Shown here in pieces: positions 62,201 through 64,000 of a stretch of DNA of 64,000 nucleotides (position 1 is the first letter of the stretch; every line of letters starts with the position of its first letter). Source of the DNA: Cyclina sinensis (lineage: Eukaryota > Mollusca > Bivalvia > Venerida > Veneridae); assembly GCA_012932295.1 (NCBI GenBank), contig JAAONU010000011.1:15956136-16020135 (forward strand), in the 5' to 3' direction. The notes under the pieces were generated by a model. The model was given only the letters and a program-made list of their open reading frames with translations, ran no database searches and had not been told where the DNA came from. The position numbers were made by a program, and so were the translations under genes.

Positions 62201-62999
62201 GTATAACTTTAAGAGGGATTGGATAATAAGTTTTCATTTATGAAGGGCCTTTTGTTTATTTCAAGGTTTTCATCCAACAAAGCATTATTTATTTATGAGT
62301 CGTTCATTAAAGATTCGGGTTTCTTTCACAATTTATTATCAATATAGTATATTATAATTTTCTAAATTACTGGTAGAAATTACAATCGTCTGAAACATAA
62401 ACACTTGCTCTTTAAAAAATGCATTGCTTTAATGACATAAATGTTTTTTTACTAAACATGATTATGTTTTTGTTCCATATAAAATAGGTTTAGATAAATG
62501 CCCTGTTTTAGCTGATATTGTTTGTGGCAATATTTAAAATAGGCTTTAAGAATTAATGACAATCACAGTAATTCAGTTTCCTTGAATATTTTCAGAGTTA
62601 CAACAAAACTAGCAAGAATAATTTGTAGAAATGGTTAGTATCTCTTTTTTTAGTTAAGATAGTCAAGTTAAGTTTATACTGTTGTTTGTTCTTTTAATTG
62701 TTGCTAAAACACTTTAGTTATTAAGACTTGCACACATTTGCTTTCATTTTCTTTGAGATATATTTTGGCCTCCCTCAAGTCAACTTATTTTACTGAATTT
62801 GAATTGATTGGTTTTTGAGGCAAGAGTCCTAAAACATTAAATCTTGAAATGAAATAAAATATTTCTTTGGTAACTCCCACTTGTCATAAATTAAGTTTTG
62901 TTTACATCTGTTCTTTCAGATGAAGCGCCTGATGGTGTTTTCCTTGAATCTGGCTTCAACAATATACTAGATGCTGCCACACACCACCCATTGGCCACA
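47120..62999 (+). CDS. ABHD12: ABHD12-type lysophospholipase, exons 1-8 (3' part outside the window)
   Basis: ABHD12 is an ER-membrane serine hydrolase with its active site in the lumen; it hydrolyses lysophosphatidylserine and related lipids. Exons 47120-47262, 50243-50367, 51040-51145, 51657-51770, 61330-61406, 62054-62183, 62596-62633 and 62920-62999 join in phase to 271 codons (human protein about 400). A membrane helix lies at about 58-74, followed by NKVIFLNN, as in ABHD12. The oxyanion motif HGNSGT is at 157-162, DYRGYGDSSG near 185-195, and the nucleophile elbow GHSLG at 226-230 (Ser228, codon at 62170). The catalytic Asp and His must lie beyond the window. The ATG at 47120 is the first after an in-frame stop. 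Intron 4 (9.6 kb) carries a full LINE in sense orientation. Confidence 0.92.
47263..50242 (+). other. ABHD12: ABHD12 intron 1
   Basis: AT-rich intronic DNA. The string TAAAAGATCCTAGACCA occurs twice (near 47359 and 47430). No exon or complete element recognised. Confidence 0.6.
50243..50367 (+). CDS. ABHD12: ABHD12 exon 2 (transmembrane segment)
   Basis: Encodes TRLLLKFTKALSVVAVVMYV and VIPVFVKTNPWIQNKVIFLN. It corresponds to the RKILFCVLGLYIAIPFLIK / QAKLIFLN segment of vertebrate ABHD12. Acceptor CTTATTTCAG, donor GTGAGT. Confidence 0.88.
50368..51656 (+). other. ABHD12: ABHD12 introns 2 and 3
   Basis: AT-rich introns flanking exon 3. A 16-bp direct duplication (GTATTGATAGTCTAGA, near 51384 and 51402) is the only repeat noticed. 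Confidence 0.6.
51040..51145 (+). CDS. ABHD12: ABHD12 exon 3
   Basis: Encodes LRWPPFIDFTAPEGFGLEST, then RNFYLTTDQNIKLGLW with the Trp codon split. It matches the FxDLxxPxxxGLxxTxNxYLxxxxxxxxGVWH pattern of the family. Acceptor TTTACTTTCAG, donor GTAATT. Confidence 0.9.
51657..51770 (+). CDS. ABHD12: ABHD12 exon 4 (oxyanion HG motif)
   Basis: Encodes HALPASLRDPH and later KASKPIILYLHGNSGT. LYLHGNxGTR is the signature that carries the oxyanion hole in ABHD12. Acceptor TTGGATAG, donor GTAACT. Confidence 0.92.
52451..53443 (+). CDS. LINE ORF1 protein (L1 ORF1p-like)
   Basis: Encodes 330 residues. ORF1 proteins of this type coat the element RNA and act as nucleic-acid chaperones. A basic, Asn/Gln-rich N-terminus (about 1-50) is followed by a long heptad-rich segment (about 65-175) that should form a coiled coil, then an RRM-like part from NVKITNVEEEEG (about 184) through ILAMHRIPSKQSLIKPVLIK, and a C-terminal domain ending in a basic KGKKTKVQ. 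This order is that of L1-type ORF1p (Transposase_22 family). No CCHC zinc knuckle is seen. A second ATG (Met25) lies within the first 25 codons. Confidence 0.85.
   Translation: MNSKGNAKQQIVNKNQQQIVNKYKMNSNPPPAKKDKRTHSEVSNESQNESNSSSSIFDVSGLQTQLDNISSDIGELKGVLNSILKKEEIENLIQTTLSKIMEGFERRFKEEIDMRILDKTRELKERVQVLEYDNKQLIDRLEKSEKETKRAVSDLVEREKQNDFRSRDAVKRANFNEQYSRKNNVKITNVEEEEGETQVSLEKKVLKLFEENDIVIEKADILAMHRIPSKQSLIKPVLIKTINNEVKTKIMRKRKVMKEKGHRLIDDVTALNTGLISRLSKHDEISSAWFFNGYVYGQTVKAERIRFDIYDSITEAIEAHRQKGKKTKVQ
53444..54998 (+). other. Long inter-ORF spacer of the LINE
   Basis: 1555 bp between ORF1 and ORF2 with stops in all frames and very AT-rich. Strings such as TTAGATaAGgGAGAGTAATa and TTAGATtAGaGAGAGTAATt (from about 53779 and 54042), each followed by a GAGTTTTAwAATGCT string, suggest diverged direct repeats of roughly 260 bp inside the spacer. 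Confidence 0.6.
54999..58784 (+). CDS. LINE ORF2: APE endonuclease and reverse transcriptase
   Basis: Encodes 1261 residues, usual for L1/Tx1-type ORF2. The enzyme nicks target DNA and copies the element RNA in place. An apurinic-type endonuclease spans about 1-235: YNCRG near 9, LQETHF near 36, GDYN near 142, SDHSSV near 229. A linker follows, then the reverse transcriptase at about 455-760: LKNWRPITLLN, QTGFIKGR, LIDFEKAFDSL near 610, GCRQGDPISPYIF and the catalytic FADD near 712. The C-terminal domain has a Cys/His knuckle, CTFCKKREETLSHLFWEC (about 1145-1162). All key residues that I can check are present and no stop or frameshift is seen. The FADD box replaces the more common YADD, which is normal in this group. 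Confidence 0.93.
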   Translation: MNNLCIYSYNCRGLRAQRKRTDIFDFFKEKKVDILCLQETHFTQEMEKTIYTEWNGNCFFSHGKSNAKGVAILFKRNLDIEINDINTDRNGSFLSMHLKFQDTNFILLNLYAPNFDSPSFFSDIFKIVDSYSTCNNLIMCGDYNLVVDPQIDYDNYRSTAHHVKARKFLLDKMESRFLVDPFRVLHDNIKKFTWRRLNPLQQGRLDFFLISNTLVDKVIECNIDISYKSDHSSVLLNLNFSLIRHGKGFWKFNNSLLNDKMYVESINKLIDKIIMQYCLPVYNLENILKIDYENIHFVINDELFLETLLMEIRGKTISYASHKSKERKTYESQLLSEIADIESNLTEENKENLLELQNRLQELRDFKLKGSFIRSRSNWVDNGEKVTQYFCTLEKQHVINKTIHYLEKEDGSKIYEQNEILKETSDYYENLYRKQNLADKINLTDYLKNCPVSKLQNDQADNLEGLLTLDEITLTLKNMKNDKSPGCDGFSVNFYKMFWCKMGKFVLRSINHAFMLGKFSRNIKLGTITCIPKENKPKQYLKNWRPITLLNVVYKLATGSIANRLKTVLNSLVSKDQTGFIKGRYIGENTRLLYDIMNFTENNKIPGLVMLIDFEKAFDSLSFDFIEETMLFYNFGYMIRKWIRLFLYNTEVCVQINGFNSEFFEVGRGCRQGDPISPYIFILCAEILAIKIRNSSDIKGIKIEEEEYKIAQFADDTSLLLDGSKQSLDTALDTLNYFSFISGLKVNFDKTKVIWIGSLKYSTRSIKTRWKLSWGETQFKMLGMVFDVNLNNMLSLNFDGKIIKINKFIQYWKRRRLTPLGRIVVIKSLLLPLLTHLFFSLPNPRKDFLNKFSKCLVDFMWDGKAKIKQSIVIKDYTEGGLKMVDITSFIYSLKVKWIRNYILHGDSKCYKLVKVMFNIDKLLCVGSMYCEAIIPRLKNDFWKDVLVAYKCYINKYKIETTEELLDLPLFYNSSFLINKQHIYLPELFNRGIRYVKDVIDRRGVFVGIKYLEQVIGKKLNFLNIMGLQKSLTSFIKTLKFPVEYRLGAEYNNPCMNCYLKPLLLKQNTNQFVYKTISNNEDIPTSQKKWNDEFINETIDWKNIYNRVFKCTKDSYIQWLQTRILHRILPTNSLLHKMSIKDNNLCTFCKKREETLSHLFWECRDLSRIKHYISDKLVEIGYNCLITKLKVLLGSENNKYDLDILILEYKRYVFLCKINKTNPSIKGFQNSLKLAWDIYKSTTTTDKLLSYWSVVRSFTENT
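59114..59153 (+). other. Possible H-type pseudoknot in the LINE 3' UTR
   Basis: Stem 1 pairs CATGGGG (59114-59120) with CCCCATG (59131-59137). Its loop contains GCCTCG (59124-59129), which pairs perfectly with CGAGGC (59148-59153) downstream. The two helices interlock as in an H-type pseudoknot, in an otherwise AT-rich 3' UTR and only about 20 bases from the A tail. It is a candidate recognition site for the element's own reverse transcriptase. Confidence 0.55.
59234..61329 (+). other. ABHD12: ABHD12 intron 4, distal part
   Basis: AT-rich, with a (TTTA)n tract at about 59481-59506 and a run of about 22 A near 59990-60011. No exon recognised before 61330. Confidence 0.6.
60880..60960 (-). mobile_element. 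tRNA-derived SINE head in ABHD12 intron 4
   Basis: On the - strand an A box TGGCAGAGTGGGTTAGC is followed by a B box GAGTTCAAAACCC at tRNA-like spacing. The arms do not pair well enough for a working tRNA. Confidence 0.55.
61330..61406 (+). CDS. ABHD12: ABHD12 exon 5
   Basis: Encodes AGWHRVGLYKVLANMDYHVI and AVDYR, matching the HRVxLYKVLxxxxYHVxxxDYRGxGDS pattern. Acceptor TTTTATAACAG, donor GTTGGT. Confidence 0.92.
62054..62183 (+). CDS. ABHD12: ABHD12 exon 6 (catalytic serine)
   Basis: Encodes GYGDSSGSPSEDGVVADALF, VYRWIRKHKENTPVFLWGHS and LGTG. The Ser of GHSLG is the nucleophile. Acceptor CATTTTAG, donor GTAGGA (weaker). Confidence 0.93.
62596..62633 (+). CDS. ABHD12: ABHD12 exon 7 (micro-exon, 38 bp)
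   Basis: Encodes VTTKLARIICRN, matching the GVATNLVRRLC segment behind the nucleophile. Acceptor ATTTTCAG, donor GTTAGT. The phase fits exactly on both sides. Confidence 0.85.
62920..62999 (+). CDS. ABHD12: ABHD12 exon 8
   Basis: Encodes DEAPDGVFLESGFNNILDAA and THHPLAT; the family has [21 protein letters not shown] here. Acceptor TTCTTTCAG, donor GTAAGT at 63000. Its last 24 bases are homologous to the units of the minisatellite that follows. Reading through the donor meets an in-frame TAG at 63012-63014. Confidence 0.9.
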
Positions 63000-64000
63000 G
63001 TAAGTTCATTCTAGCTCTTTGTGAAATACCAGCCATTGACAACAGTGAGTATTTTCTAGCAGATTGCCACACACTAGCCACTGGCCACAGTAAGTTTATT
63101 CTTGCTCTTTGTGACATCACCCATTGGCCACAGTATTTTCTAACTCTTTTCCACATGCAACCCATTGGCCACTTCTTTGTGATACAAACTGTTGGATCAG
63201 CTCTTTTCCACACACCATCTTTTGACCACAGTAAAGTTATTCTACCTCTGTGACACCAGCAGTTGGCCACAGTTAGTATTTTCTAGCTCTTTGTGACACA
63301 CCAGCCATAAGCCACAGTTAGTATTTTCTAGCTCTTTGTGACACACCATCCATTGGTCACAGTTAGTATACTTTTAGCTCTTTTTCACTAACCACCTATT
63401 TGCCACACTAAAAATATTCAAGGTCTTTGCTATACATCAGTCAGTAGCCACAGTTAGTATTTTCTAGTTCTTTGTGACACACCAGTCATTAGCCACAGTT
63501 AGTATTTTATAGCTCTTTGTGACACACCAGCCATTAGCCACAGTTAGTATTTTATAGCTCTTTGTGACACACCAGATTTGGCCACAGTTAGTATTTTCTT
63601 GCTCTTTGTGACACACCAGCCATAACCCACAGTTATTATTTTTAGCTCTTTGTGACACACCAGCCATTAGCCACAGTTAGTATTTTCTAGCTCTTTGTGA
63701 CACACCAGCCATTGGTCACACTAAGTATTTTCTAGCTCTTTGTGACACACCAGCTTTTGGCCACAGTAAGTATTTTCTAGCTCTTTGTGACACACCAGCC
63801 ATTAGTCAGAGTTAGTATTTTATAGCTCTTTGTGACACACCAGCCATTGGCGACAGTTAGTATTTTCTAGCTCTTTGTGACACACCTGCCATTGGCTACA
63901 GTTAGTATTTTCTAGCTCTTTGCAGCACACCAGCCCTTGGCAACAGTTAGTATTTTCTAGCTCTTTGTGATACATCAGTCATTACCCACAGTTAGTATTT
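62976..64000. repeat. 45-bp minisatellite seeded by the ABHD12 exon 8/intron 8 boundary
   Basis: The unit TAGCTCTTTGTGACACACCA followed by GCCATTGGCCACAG and TTAGTATTTTC repeats at about 45-bp steps (for example at 63284 and 63329) to the end of the window, roughly 22 copies. The first unit overlaps the last 24 coding bases of exon 8 and its donor site. Several later copies keep a good donor: GTGAGT at 63045, GTAAGT at 63090 and GTAAGT at 63766. The array continues beyond the window. Confidence 0.93.

Larger units (their letters stand above)
61407..62919 (+). other. ABHD12: ABHD12 introns 5, 6 and 7
   Basis: AT-rich introns (61407-62053, 62184-62595, 62634-62919); no elements recognised. Confidence 0.6.

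Noticed and set aside
62956..63667. Minus-strand frames with WCHKEQEN-type repeats
   Set aside because: Translation of the 45-bp minisatellite in the antisense direction.

Overview
The window looks like nuclear DNA of a bivalve-type mollusc, or at least a lophotrochozoan. It is AT-rich, with small exons joined by long introns with GT/AG ends, and it is crowded with miniature inverted-repeat elements, tRNA-derived SINEs, minisatellites and LINE copies. Three protein-coding genes can be supported by conserved peptide motifs together with matching splice phases. The species assignment is inference: the repeat families resemble ones I know from bivalves, but no search was run.

Layout. From 1 to about 14.9 kb there is no convincing gene. 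This part holds microsatellites, a 281-bp mariner-type MITE (9460-9740), a repeat of a dispersed family (10384-10733), a 1.3-kb minisatellite with a 36-bp unit (10801-12104) and a 2-kb triplet-repeat locus (12272-14283). From 14.9 or 28.8 kb to 41 kb on the + strand lies a trachealess/NPAS1/NPAS3-type bHLH-PAS transcription factor. Eleven coding exons (28788-40964) join in phase to give 836 residues: bHLH, PAS-A, a Ser/Pro linker, PAS-B and a long disordered C-terminus with an NLS-like block and a PxDLS motif. A 54-bp candidate upstream exon at 14934-14987 fits in phase. Convergent to it on the - strand (44793-43501) is an intronless PGAP4/TMEM246-type glycosyltransferase for GPI-anchor side chains. 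Head-to-head with that gene, ABHD12 (a lysophosphatidylserine lipase-type alpha/beta hydrolase) starts at 47120 on the + strand. Eight exons (271 residues, including the Ser nucleophile) are present and the gene runs out of the window.

ABHD12 intron 4 carries an apparently full-length, intact L1/Tx1-like LINE in sense orientation. It has ORF1 (52451-53443), ORF2 (54999-58784, endonuclease plus reverse transcriptase) and a 61-A tail. The last kilobase of the window is a 45-bp minisatellite that seems to have grown out of the exon 8/intron 8 boundary of ABHD12, so it copies the splice donor many times.

The three host genes have unrelated functions: transcription in development, GPI-anchor remodelling in the Golgi, and lysophospholipid hydrolysis at the ER. 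I see no operon-like logic. The most unusual material is the mobile and repetitive DNA: several elements with clean terminal inverted repeats and target duplications, a possible pseudoknot at the 3' end of the LINE, and the splice-site minisatellite.
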